This document shows positions 51,858 through 59,826 of a stretch of 64,000 nucleotides of DNA, in pieces. Origin of the DNA: Halomonas sp. LBP4. GTDB taxonomy: Bacteria > Pseudomonadota > Gammaproteobacteria > Pseudomonadales > Halomonadaceae. Each line of letters starts with the position of its first letter. Position 1 is the stretch's first letter. The notes beneath the pieces were generated by a model that worked only from the letters and a program-made list of their open reading frames with translations, searched no databases and was not told the DNA's origin. The position numbers and the translations under genes were made by a program. The stretch spans positions 156,507 to 220,506 of the forward strand of contig NZ_PDOG01000001.1 in NCBI RefSeq assembly GCF_003202205.1, written 5' to 3'.

Positions 51858-51883
51858 GTGCCGGTCGACACCCCGTGCCGCCG

Positions 51884-52396
51884 TCAGCGCCGCTCCAGGG
51901 CCGCCAGGAAGGCATCGACGATCTGCTCCGGCGGCTGGCCGATATCCACGACGACGGCTTCATCACGACCGGGAGGCTCGAGGTCGCCGAGCTGGCTGTC
52001 GAGCATGGCGTCGCCCCTGAAGAAGTGCTCTTCCCGGCTTCCCAGCCGCTGGCGAAGCTGCTCGCGATCGCCCTCGAGAAACAGGATGGCGAGACCGCCG
52101 TCGCCCTCGCGCAGGGTGTCCCGGTAGCGATGCTTCAGCGCCGAGCAGGCGATCACCACCGACGCCTCGCGGCGCCGGTAGTCGGCGAAGAAGCCCGCCA
52201 GGGTCGCGAGCCACTCGCCGCGATCCGCATCGTCCAGGGGGATGCCGTTGGCCATCTTGTCGATGCTGGCCGGTGAGTGGTGGTCGTCGCCATCGATGAA
52301 ATCGGCGCCCAGCCGGCTGGCCAGCAGGCGGCCGACGAGGGACTTCCCCGAGCCCGATACGCCCATCACCAGGATACGGTAGGTGGAATCCTTCAC
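51884..52396 (-). CDS. gntK: Gluconokinase (GntK)
   Basis: The 170-residue kinase phosphorylates D-gluconate to 6-phosphogluconate. Walker A is MGVSGSGKSLVGRLLASRL, followed by FIDGDDHHSPASIDKMANGI, PLDDADRGEWLATL and CSALKHRYRDTLR, then FLEGDREQLRQRLGSREEHF, all conserved in the GntK family. Length is typical. It lies 15 bp downstream of the TRAP permease gene and 26 bp upstream of gntR. Confidence 0.93.
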   Translation of the reverse strand: MKDSTYRILVMGVSGSGKSLVGRLLASRLGADFIDGDDHHSPASIDKMANGIPLDDADRGEWLATLAGFFADYRRREASVVIACSALKHRYRDTLREGDGGLAILFLEGDREQLRQRLGSREEHFFRGDAMLDSQLGDLEPPGRDEAVVVDIGQPPEQIVDAFLAALERR

Positions 52397-52411
52397 ATGA
52401 ACACCCTGTCG

Positions 52412-53695
52412 TCAGTTGCCGCGCACGGCGGTGAGGTCGGGCAGCCAGGTGACGATGGCCGGGAAGGCGATCAGTACCACCAGCACCACCAGCAACGCCG
52501 CATAGTAGGGCAGCATCGCCTTGACCAGCGCCTCCATCGACACCTTGCCCACCCCGCAGCCGACGTAGAGGCAGGTGCCCACCGGCGGCGTCAGCAGGCC
52601 GATGCCGAGGATGAAGGCCATCAGCACACCGAAGTAGGCCGGGTCGACCCCCACCGAGGTGACGATCGGCGTCAGCATCGGGGCCATGATCACCATGGCC
52701 GGGGTCAGGTCCATCACGAAGCCCACCAGCAGCAGCAGGCCGGCGACGATCATCAGCAGCCAGAACGGCTCCTGGGTGATCGCCTGCACCTGGCGCACCA
52801 GGGTCTGGGGCACCATGTTGATGGTCAGGAACCAGGCGATCACCGTGGCGAAGGCCAGCAGCAGCAGCACCATGCCGGTCAGGCGCGCGGTGCGGATCAG
52901 CATGCCCCAGAGGTCGCGCAGGCGGAACTCGCGGTAGACCAGCAGCGAGATGGCCAGCGAGTAGAGCAGCGCCGCCACCGCGGCCTCGGTGGCGGTGAAC
53001 ACCCCGCCGATGATGCCGCCGATCACGATCACCGGCAGCACCAGGGCCAGCCAGGCGGCCTTGAAGGCCTGCCACAGCAGGTCGAGGCGGAACTTCCGCG
53101 TCTGCCCGGCGTGCTCGAGGCTGGCCATGATGAAGGTGGTGACCATCAGGCCGAAACCGATCAGCAGCCCCGGCACGATGCCGGCGATGAACAGCCGGCT
53201 GATCGAGGTCTCGGTGACGATGCCGAACAGGATCAGCGGGATCGACGGCGGGATGATGATGCCGATCACCGAGGAGACCGTGTTGATCGCGGTGGCATGG
53301 GGGCCGGAATAGCCCTGCTGCTTCATCGAGGGGATCATCATCGCCCCGGTGGCGGCGGTGTCGGCCACCGCCGAGCCGCTGATGCCGCCGAAGAACATCG
53401 AGCCGGTGATCGCCACCTGGCCCAGGCCGCCGCGCACGAAGCCGACCAGCGCCCCGGCCAGGTCCATCAGCCGCCGGGCGATGCCGCCGGCGCTCATCAC
53501 CTCGCCGACCAGGATGAAGAACGGAATCGCCAGCAGCGGGAAGTTGTTGACCCCGCGGATCGACTGCTCGATCAGGATCGACAGCGGGATATCGGACATG
53601 ACCGCCATGACCACCGCCGCGACGCCGAGGCCGAAGGCGATCGGCAGGCCGATGGTGATGGAGGCAAACAGGATGGCGAGGAAGATCCACAACAT
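52412..53695 (-). CDS. TRAP transporter large permease (DctM family)
   Basis: The 427-residue protein has about twelve transmembrane segments and DctM signatures: AIPFFILVGEVMSAGGIARR, SGSAVADTAATGAMMIPSMK, PSIPLILFGIVTETSISRLF and the C-terminal GIGLLTPPVGTCLYVGCGVG. It carries the sodium-driven translocation path for the substrate delivered by the binding protein, here most likely gluconate or a related sugar acid. Confidence 0.92.
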   Translation of the reverse strand: MLWIFLAILFASITIGLPIAFGLGVAAVVMAVMSDIPLSILIEQSIRGVNNFPLLAIPFFILVGEVMSAGGIARRLMDLAGALVGFVRGGLGQVAITGSMFFGGISGSAVADTAATGAMMIPSMKQQGYSGPHATAINTVSSVIGIIIPPSIPLILFGIVTETSISRLFIAGIVPGLLIGFGLMVTTFIMASLEHAGQTRKFRLDLLWQAFKAAWLALVLPVIVIGGIIGGVFTATEAAVAALLYSLAISLLVYREFRLRDLWGMLIRTARLTGMVLLLLAFATVIAWFLTINMVPQTLVRQVQAITQEPFWLLMIVAGLLLLVGFVMDLTPAMVIMAPMLTPIVTSVGVDPAYFGVLMAFILGIGLLTPPVGTCLYVGCGVGKVSMEALVKAMLPYYAALLVVLVVLIAFPAIVTWLPDLTAVRGN

Positions 53696-53698
53696 GGC

Positions 53699-54289
53699 TC
53701 AGTGCCCTCCGCGGTATGCAGGAGATGACGGGTCGCGGATCAACCGCACGCACTGCCAGGCACGCCACAGTGCCACGGCCGCAATGAAGCCGGCGCAGAG
53801 CACCAGCGAGACATTGATCAGGTTCCAGGGCACGCCGAGGATGGCGGTGCGCCCAGTGGAACGGGACATCACCAGGTAGCCGCCCCAGACGACGATGCCC
53901 ATCAGGACGGTGATGATCAGGTTCTGCAGCATGTAGAGCAGATGGGCCCCGCGCGGCTGGAGCTTGCGCACCAGGAAGTCCACGGCGATGTGCTCGAAGC
54001 GGGCAAAGGCCGCCGCGGCCCCGAGAAAGATCAGCCAGATGAACAGCATCCGCGCCAGTTCGTCTGCCCAGGGCAGCGAGCGGTTGAGCAGCGAGCGGCC
54101 GATGACGTTGGCCGAGACCGAGACGATCAGCGCGACCAGGATGGCGGCGATCAGCTGCTCCATGATCACGGTCAGCCAGCGGAAGACCGCCGGCCCCTTG
54201 CGCGCCTCGATGTCGAGCTCGAGGGGCTCGCGATTGGGGTCGTCGAGAAACACGCCGGGATCGACGGGCGGGGGAGTGGACGTTGACAT
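53699..54289 (-). CDS. TRAP transporter small permease (DctQ family)
   Basis: The 196-residue protein has a hydrophilic N-terminus and four transmembrane segments. NRSLPWADELARMLFIWLIF, LGAAAAFARFEHIAVDFLVR is the DctQ signature. It partners the large permease, whose gene starts 3 bp downstream of its stop. Confidence 0.92.
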   Translation of the reverse strand: MSTSTPPPVDPGVFLDDPNREPLELDIEARKGPAVFRWLTVIMEQLIAAILVALIVSVSANVIGRSLLNRSLPWADELARMLFIWLIFLGAAAAFARFEHIAVDFLVRKLQPRGAHLLYMLQNLIITVLMGIVVWGGYLVMSRSTGRTAILGVPWNLINVSLVLCAGFIAAVALWRAWQCVRLIRDPSSPAYRGGH

Positions 54290-54357
54290 GCGACGCTCCT
54301 GCGACAGGACAAGGGGCCGATGCCCCCTGCCGCTGCCCGGTCAGTAGAAGGAAGGGA

Positions 54358-55434
54358 TCAGTCGTTGGCGGTCTCTTCGACGATCGCCTGGATCTCGGCG
54401 ATCAGGTCTTCGCCGATGCGCGGCGCCCACTCGTCGTAGACCGGCTGCACGGCCTCCTGGAAGGCGGCGATCTGCTCGTCGTCGAGGCGGGTGATCTGCA
54501 TGCCACGCTCCTCGAGCTGCTCGCGCGACCAGTCGTCATACTCGGTGGCCAGCTGGATCTCGTACTCGGCCGACTGGCGGGCGGCTTCCTGCACCAGTGC
54601 CTGGTATTCCGGCGCGAGGCCGTCCCAGGTGCGCTCGGACATCATCAGGATGAAGGGCGTGTAGACGTGACGGGTCTCGGAGCCGTAGTCCTGCACCTCA
54701 TGGAAGTTGGAGGTGAGGATGGTGCTCCAGGGGTTCTCCTGGCCATCGACCACGCCCTGCTCCATGGCCGAGAACAGCTCGCCGAAGGCCATCGGCGTGG
54801 GGTTGGCGCCGAGCGTCTGCCAGATCGCGAGGTGCACCGGGTTCTCCATGGTGCGGATGGTCAGGCCGCTGACATCCAGGCCGGCGACGTCTTCCGGCGA
54901 CGCGACCGGACGGGCGCTGTTGGAGAGCTGGCGGTAGCCGTTCTCGGAGAAGGCCAGTGCCTTGATGCCGGTGCCGTCGAAGGCGTCGAGCATGGACTGG
55001 GCGACGTCGCTCTGCATCACCGCGACGGCCGCCTCGCGGGTCGGCAGCAGGAACGGCAGGTCGAAGGCCGCCAGCTCCGGCACGTAGGTGGTGGCCGGTG
55101 AGGTGGAGGGATAGGTCATGTCCAGGGTGCCGGTCTGGAGCATCTCCATCATCTGCACGTCGTCGCCCAGCTGGCTGTTGGGGAAGATGTTGACGGTGAG
55201 GCGACCGTCCGTGCGCTGGTCGAGAATATCGGCGAAGTACTGGCTGGAGAGGTACTGCGGCGAGGACTCGGCCAGGCCGATGCCCATGCGGATGGTGTGG
55301 CTACCGTGGTCGGCGACGGTGTCGCCCTCGATGGCGGGCGGGTCCGAGAGGTCCGGGGTCTGGGCCTGGGCGATGCCCAGGGACAGGGTGGCCGCGCCGG
55401 CCAGGGTGAGCGTGCTGCGCCAGATGGCTGTCAT
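54358..55434 (-). CDS. TRAP transporter substrate-binding protein (DctP family)
   Basis: The 358-residue protein has a signal peptide (STLTLAGAATLSLGIAQAQ), then the DctP fold: NIFPNSQLGDDVQMMEMLQT, AFSENGYRQLSNSARPVASP, with the conserved Arg in the GLTIRTMENPVHLAIWQTLG helix that binds a carboxylate, and PMAFGELFSAMEQGVVDGQE. The start at 55434 (MTAIWR) is supported by GGAG nine bases upstream. The neighbouring gluconokinase and GntR indicate a sugar acid substrate. Confidence 0.9.
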   Translation of the reverse strand: MTAIWRSTLTLAGAATLSLGIAQAQTPDLSDPPAIEGDTVADHGSHTIRMGIGLAESSPQYLSSQYFADILDQRTDGRLTVNIFPNSQLGDDVQMMEMLQTGTLDMTYPSTSPATTYVPELAAFDLPFLLPTREAAVAVMQSDVAQSMLDAFDGTGIKALAFSENGYRQLSNSARPVASPEDVAGLDVSGLTIRTMENPVHLAIWQTLGANPTPMAFGELFSAMEQGVVDGQENPWSTILTSNFHEVQDYGSETRHVYTPFILMMSERTWDGLAPEYQALVQEAARQSAEYEIQLATEYDDWSREQLEERGMQITRLDDEQIAAFQEAVQPVYDEWAPRIGEDLIAEIQAIVEETAND

Positions 55435-55561
55435 GGCGTGTGTCTCCAAAGTGGGTTGTACGTTGTTGGGATCGTGCGCTGCTGCAAGCGTCTCGTTCAG
55501 CAGAAAGCGTCGAAACCGGCAGGATGTCGCCGTGAACTTTCCCCAGGCGTCATGCTTTTTA

Positions 55562-55575
55562 TGTTACCGGTAACA
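55562..55575. promoter_or_regulatory. GntR-type operator palindrome
   Basis: TGTTACCGGTAACA is a perfect 14-bp palindrome and matches the ATGTTA-N4-TAACAT pattern of E. coli GntR sites. It lies 128 bp upstream of the first gene of the gluconate transporter operon, so it is the natural operator for the gntR product encoded at the operon's far end. Confidence 0.8.
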
Positions 55576-55675
55576 ACCACTGGTGAGACTAGGCCGAGTT
55601 CCGGTGGCTGTCAACGAGAATGCCGCCCGAGCGACTTATACCTTCGACTAAGAAGGAAGCCCCTGGCGACGGGCG

Positions 55676-56719
55676 TCAGGGCTCCAGCAGCCCGACCTCG
55701 CGCATCGCCCGGCCGATCGCGGCCAGGAGGCGTTCCGAACGCTCGACATCCGCCTCGCCCCGGGTGCAGGCGACGATCACCACCCGGCGGCTGTCGGCGC
55801 CTTCGCCCAGGGTCGCGATGCCGGCATCGCAGCTACGTCGGCGCTGGGTACCGGTCTTGTGGGCGAAGCGCACCCCCGGACCGAAGCCCGCCTTGAGGCG
55901 CCGGTCGCCGCTGGTGGTACGCTCCATCACCGCCAGCAGCCGGGCGCTGGCCGCCGGCCCCAGCGCCCTGCCCTCGCCCAGCGCGGCGAGCAGCTCGGCG
56001 ACGGCATCGAGCCGGCCGCTGTTGAGATCGGTTGCGTAGTAGGCATCGAAGGCGGCCTCCAGCGAGGTCAGCCGCAGCGCGCCGGGCGGGATCCCGAGGC
56101 GCCCGGTCAGCCAGTCGAGGCGGGCGGCATCGCTGTGGCGTTTCTGCAGTTCGATGAAGTCCATGCCGCCCAAGGCCCGTGCCGCCGGATGCAGCCGCCC
56201 GTAGACCTGGCGGCGCACGTCCAGCAGGGTGGTGATCGGCCCCAGCCCCTCGCCCCCGGCCAGGCGCCGGGCGCGCCGGTTGACCGCCGCGAGGCCGAGG
56301 CGGTGGATCAGCATGTCGGCGGCGGTGTTGTCGCTGACGGTGAGCATCGCCACGAGCAGTTCGTGAAGGCTCAGCTCGGCCCCGGGGGGCGCCCAGTTGG
56401 TGGGTCCGGCACCGTCGACGTAGTCGCTCTCGTGGAGCACCAGCCGCTCGTCCAGCGCCATCTCTCCCGCTTCGACCCGTGCCATCAGCTCGATGGCCAC
56501 CGGCACCTTGATCAGCGACGCCAGGTACCAGGACTCGCCGGCCCGCCAGCCGAAGCGCTCACCGCCGCCGAGCGGCCGGACCATGACCCCCAGTTCGCCG
56601 TCGAACCCGGTCTCCAGGGCCGCCAGCCTCGCCTCGAGCCGTGCCGCCCAGGGGGGATCGGCCAGGGCCGGGAGCGGCAGCACCATCAGGGCGAGGCCCA
56701 GGACGAGCGTGCGCATCAT
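55676..56719 (-). CDS. Class A beta-lactamase-fold serine hydrolase
   Basis: The 347-residue protein has a signal peptide (LVLGLALMVLPLPALA) and the motifs of penicillin-interactive enzymes: S68-x-x-K71 in ASLIKVP, S129-D-N in TVSDNTAADML, and K-T-G in FAHKTGTQRRR. A Glu of the omega loop equivalent to class A Glu166 is not evident, so it may be a PBP-like or resistance-irrelevant hydrolase. It starts inside the stop of the acyltransferase gene (overlap of four bases), pointing to a joint role at the envelope. Confidence 0.78.
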   Translation of the reverse strand: MMRTLVLGLALMVLPLPALADPPWAARLEARLAALETGFDGELGVMVRPLGGGERFGWRAGESWYLASLIKVPVAIELMARVEAGEMALDERLVLHESDYVDGAGPTNWAPPGAELSLHELLVAMLTVSDNTAADMLIHRLGLAAVNRRARRLAGGEGLGPITTLLDVRRQVYGRLHPAARALGGMDFIELQKRHSDAARLDWLTGRLGIPPGALRLTSLEAAFDAYYATDLNSGRLDAVAELLAALGEGRALGPAASARLLAVMERTTSGDRRLKAGFGPGVRFAHKTGTQRRRSCDAGIATLGEGADSRRVVIVACTRGEADVERSERLLAAIGRAMREVGLLEP

Positions 56720-57819
56720 TTCCGCTCCCGGATCCAGCGGGTCAGGGCGATCCAGCCCGCGGTGGCCAGGATCAGTGCCAGGCCGATGCCCAGTACCTGC
56801 GGATAGGCGTAGACCTGCCAGGCCTCGAACAGGAAGCGGAAGCCCAGGAAGATCACCACGATATGGAAGATGAAGGCCATGAGCGCATCGGAGCCGATGG
56901 TGGTAATCGGCCCGAGGGCGGCCGCCCCGCGTTCGCCACCGAGCAGGCAGAGCGCCAGGATCACCAGGGCGCCGCCGAGGCTGAACAGCATGAAGGCGAG
57001 CGCCGGCGGGTGCTTGCCGACGTTCCAGGCCACCGCCACCAGCGCCTCGTCGAGGCCGGGCAGCGATATCGCCACGAACCCCAGCAGCATGACGGCTCCC
57101 GCGGCGGCGAGCACCAGCGCCAGGCGGCGCCTGGCCGGCGGCCGCCGGTAGCAGCACAGCACGGCCTCGCCGATCAGCAGACCGACCATCACCAGCGGCA
57201 ACCGCGAGAGCTGGCCCCAGGCGTAGTGGTCCGCGTCCTCGACCAGGATCGCCTTGAGCGGCTCGATGCCCCAGAAGTCGAAGTGACGCTCCAGCCAGCC
57301 CGCCACCAGCGCAACCAGCAGTGGGCCGGCGCACCGGGCCCAGAGCGGCAACCGCCGCCACAGCGGCAGGACCCAGGGCAACCACAGCAACGCAATGGCA
57401 TAGAAGCCGAGAATCTCGACCCAGATCGGGAAACGCTGGTAGAGCAGGGTGTCGAGGATGTCCGGGGCCGCGTAGAGCGGCAGCATCTCGACGACGGTGA
57501 GCACCTTGTACCAGAACAGCACCTCGAGCCCGCGCAGCATCAGCTTGAGGCGCCGGCGCGGCCAGTCCGGGGCATCGGTCTTCGGCAGGAAGGCCACCGC
57601 CAGGGCGATGCCGAACACCGTGATGAACAGCGACGAGGAGAACTTGGTGAGCAGATGGATCGGCACCATGCCCCAGTCGGGCACCTGGCGGATGCCCAGC
57701 AGCCCGCTGACCGCATGGCTGAGGATCATCAGCGCGATGGCCACGCCGCGGGCCAGATCGATCGCCTCGATCCGCCCCTGCCCCGCCGGCAACCGCGGGG
57801 TCGCCCACAACCGGGCCAT
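56716..57819 (-). CDS. Membrane acyltransferase-like protein (DUF1624/heparan-N-acetyltransferase type)
   Basis: The 367-residue protein has about ten transmembrane segments and starts with RIEAIDLARGVAIALMILSH, the signature of the DUF1624/acyltransferase-3 superfamily (IDxxRGxxxxxMxxxH). A second part, TKFSSSLFITVFGIALAVAF, fits this family. It may transfer acyl groups to sugars across the inner membrane. ATG at 57819 follows AAGGG. The downstream beta-lactamase-like gene is translationally coupled. Confidence 0.75.
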   Translation of the reverse strand: MARLWATPRLPAGQGRIEAIDLARGVAIALMILSHAVSGLLGIRQVPDWGMVPIHLLTKFSSSLFITVFGIALAVAFLPKTDAPDWPRRRLKLMLRGLEVLFWYKVLTVVEMLPLYAAPDILDTLLYQRFPIWVEILGFYAIALLWLPWVLPLWRRLPLWARCAGPLLVALVAGWLERHFDFWGIEPLKAILVEDADHYAWGQLSRLPLVMVGLLIGEAVLCCYRRPPARRRLALVLAAAGAVMLLGFVAISLPGLDEALVAVAWNVGKHPPALAFMLFSLGGALVILALCLLGGERGAAALGPITTIGSDALMAFIFHIVVIFLGFRFLFEAWQVYAYPQVLGIGLALILATAGWIALTRWIRERK

Positions 57820-58079
57820 GACCACCCTTCCCTGCACTCGCCACCTCCCTGGCTGTCCGATCACTCGCCGTCGGCCCGCGGCTCGACGCCTTGCAGCGTC
57901 AGCCGCCGCCCCTGCCCCACCGGCCGATGATAGCGCCTTCGCGCCGGCCCGAGTATGGCCGGTTCGCCCCGATGCCACCGCAGTCCATCGGAGCTATGCT
58001 GGAGATGGGGAGTTCAACACGAAGGGAGGCATCTTCAATTCCGTCGTTTTCGGCCCTCGCGGCCGAAGGAGGAAATGTC
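57820..58079. other. Divergent intergenic region
   Basis: About 260 bp between the divergent membrane acyltransferase and YbaK genes. A strong ribosome site (AAGGAGG) lies just before the ybaK ATG; no other distinct signal was noticed. Confidence 0.4.
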
Positions 58080-58550
58080 ATGGCCATGCCGATGACGATA
58101 CGCGAGTACCTCCGGGCCTGTGATATCGACTTCGAGGAGGTCACTCACCCGAGGGAAGTGACGACCAGTCGTATCGCCCAACAGGCCCATGTCGCCGGCA
58201 GTCAGCTGGCCAAGGCGGTCATGCTGCACGGTGATTCCGGCTACCATGTCGCCGTGGTGCCGAGCGACTGCGAGGCGGATCTCGACAAGTTGTCGCAGCT
58301 GTTCCACGAGAAGGTCGACCTCGCCTCGGAAGACGAGGTCCGGAGCCGCTTCAGCGATTGCGACCCGGGTGCCACCACGCCGGTGGGGCAGGCCTATGGC
58401 CTGCAGGTCTATCTCGACGAGATGCTGCGTCATCAGCCGGACATCTATTTCGAGGCCGGTGATCACGAGACCCTGGTCCACATGAGCGGCAGCGAGTTCG
58501 ACCGCCTGATGGCCGAGATCCCGCACGGGCAGATCAGCCGACAGCTCTGA
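58080..58550 (+). CDS. YbaK/EbsC-family aminoacyl-tRNA deacylase
   Basis: The 156-residue protein has the YbaK fold, which hydrolyses mischarged tRNA. SRIAQQAHVAGSQLAKAVML includes the conserved Lys in QLAKAVML, and the C-terminal DQxx/GDHETLVHMSGSEFDRLM-type helix is present as FEAGDHETLVHMSGSEFDRL. ATG at 58080 follows AAGGAGG seven bases upstream. Substrate (Cys-, Ala- or other mischarged tRNA) cannot be decided. Confidence 0.85.
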   Translation: MAMPMTIREYLRACDIDFEEVTHPREVTTSRIAQQAHVAGSQLAKAVMLHGDSGYHVAVVPSDCEADLDKLSQLFHEKVDLASEDEVRSRFSDCDPGATTPVGQAYGLQVYLDEMLRHQPDIYFEAGDHETLVHMSGSEFDRLMAEIPHGQISRQL

Positions 58551-58596
58551 CCCCAGGCTCGAGCGGGGCCGGGAGGACAACCGCCTTCCCTGCCAT

Positions 58597-58628
58597 GGCC
58601 GCGATCGTCGCGATCGCGGCCTCTTTTC
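58597..58628 (+). terminator. Rho-independent terminator after the YbaK gene
   Basis: GGCCGCGATC (58597-58606) pairs with GATCGCGGCC (58612-58621) around GTCGC and is followed by TCTTTTC. It lies about 45 bp beyond the stop codon. Confidence 0.8.
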
Positions 58629-58677
58629 GCCTGGGGTAAGCTCGAACGCCCCGTCCCCCGCCGCCACAGGAGGTGCC

Positions 58678-59826
58678 ATGCCGCGACTTTCCCGAGCCCG
58701 ACGCCTCGCCCTGTGCGGCGCGCTCGCCCTGGCCTGGCTCGCGCCGCCGGCGACCGCCGACGAGTGTCCCGCGACCGGCCAGTGGTACCTGGACGGCGGC
58801 GACCCCGTTTCCCCGGATACCCTGATGGCCGAGCTGGCCGAACGTGAGGTGGTGCTGCTCGGTGAACAGCACGATCGCCTGGCGCACCATCGCTGGCAGC
58901 TGCACACCCTGGCCGGCCTGTACGCCCATCGTCCCCGCCTGGTGATCGGGCTGGAAATGCTGCCCCGCGAGGCCCAGCCGGCCCTGGACGCCTGGGTGGC
59001 CGGCGAACTGGACGAGGCCGGCTTCCTCGAGGCCAGCCAATGGCATGACGCCTGGGGCTTCGACCCGGCGCTCTACTTCCCGATCCTGCATTTCGCCCGC
59101 ATGCAACGGATACCGCTGCTGGCCCTGAACGTCGACCACGCGCTGCGCCGGCGACTGGTGGACGAGGGCTGGGACGCCGTCCCCGACGCGCAGCGCTTCG
59201 GCATCACGCCACCGGCGGCGCCGCCCGAGGCCTACCGGGAATCCCTGGCCGAGGAGTACGCCCGCCACCCCGGCGACGATGATAACGGCCTGGTCCGCTT
59301 CATCGACGCCCAACTGGTCTGGGACCGGGCCATGGCCACCGCCCTGGCCGAGGCCGGCGGCGACGACACCCTGGTGGTGGGCCTGATCGGCCAGGGCCAC
59401 CTCACCCACGGCCACGGCGTGCCGCACCAGCTCGACGACCTGGGCCTCGGCGACCACAGCACCCTGCTGCCGGTGACGCCGGACGCCGCTTGCCGGCCAG
59501 TCGAGCCGGGCCTGGCCGATGCCTACTACCTGCTGGGGGACGAATCTCCCCATGAACCACCCGCGACCCTGCGCCTGGGGGTGCTGATCGGCGAGCACGC
59601 CGAGGGCGTGGCGATCCACGGCGTCGGGCCGGACTCCGTGGCCGCCGAGGCCGGCTTGCGGGAAGGCGACGTCATCGTGCGCGCGGCCGGCCGCCCCATG
59701 AGCGCCCCGGGGGACCTCACCCGGCTGATACAGCGCATGGTGACCGGCACCCTGCTGCCGCTGGAGGTGCGGCGCGACGGCCGGGTGCAGGAGCTCCTCG
59801 CCCGTTTCCCGGCCCCCTCGCCATGA
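58678..59826 (+). CDS. ChaN-family heme-binding-type protein fused to a PDZ domain
   Basis: The 382-residue protein has a signal peptide (RRLALCGALALAWLAPPATA) and a ChaN/EreA-like domain (about 30-280: REVVLLGEQHDRLAHHRWQL, VIGLEMLPREAQPALDAW, VVGLIGQGHLTHGHGVPHQL) followed by a C-terminal PDZ domain (about 295-380, LGVLIGEHAEGVAIHGVGPD, AGLREGDVIVRAAGRPMSAP). ChaN domains bind heme or iron complexes; PDZ domains bind peptide termini. The stop overlaps the start of the M1-type peptidase gene (ATGA), so the two are made together in the envelope. Confidence 0.85.
   Translation: MPRLSRARRLALCGALALAWLAPPATADECPATGQWYLDGGDPVSPDTLMAELAEREVVLLGEQHDRLAHHRWQLHTLAGLYAHRPRLVIGLEMLPREAQPALDAWVAGELDEAGFLEASQWHDAWGFDPALYFPILHFARMQRIPLLALNVDHALRRRLVDEGWDAVPDAQRFGITPPAAPPEAYRESLAEEYARHPGDDDNGLVRFIDAQLVWDRAMATALAEAGGDDTLVVGLIGQGHLTHGHGVPHQLDDLGLGDHSTLLPVTPDAACRPVEPGLADAYYLLGDESPHEPPATLRLGVLIGEHAEGVAIHGVGPDSVAAEAGLREGDVIVRAAGRPMSAPGDLTRLIQRMVTGTLLPLEVRRDGRVQELLARFPAPSP

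Noticed and set aside
55676..57844. A single 722-aa fused protein covering the hydrolase and part of the acyltransferase region
   Set aside because: Its N-terminal 370 residues are an out-of-frame reading of the membrane protein gene; the hydrolase has its own start and signal peptide at 56719.
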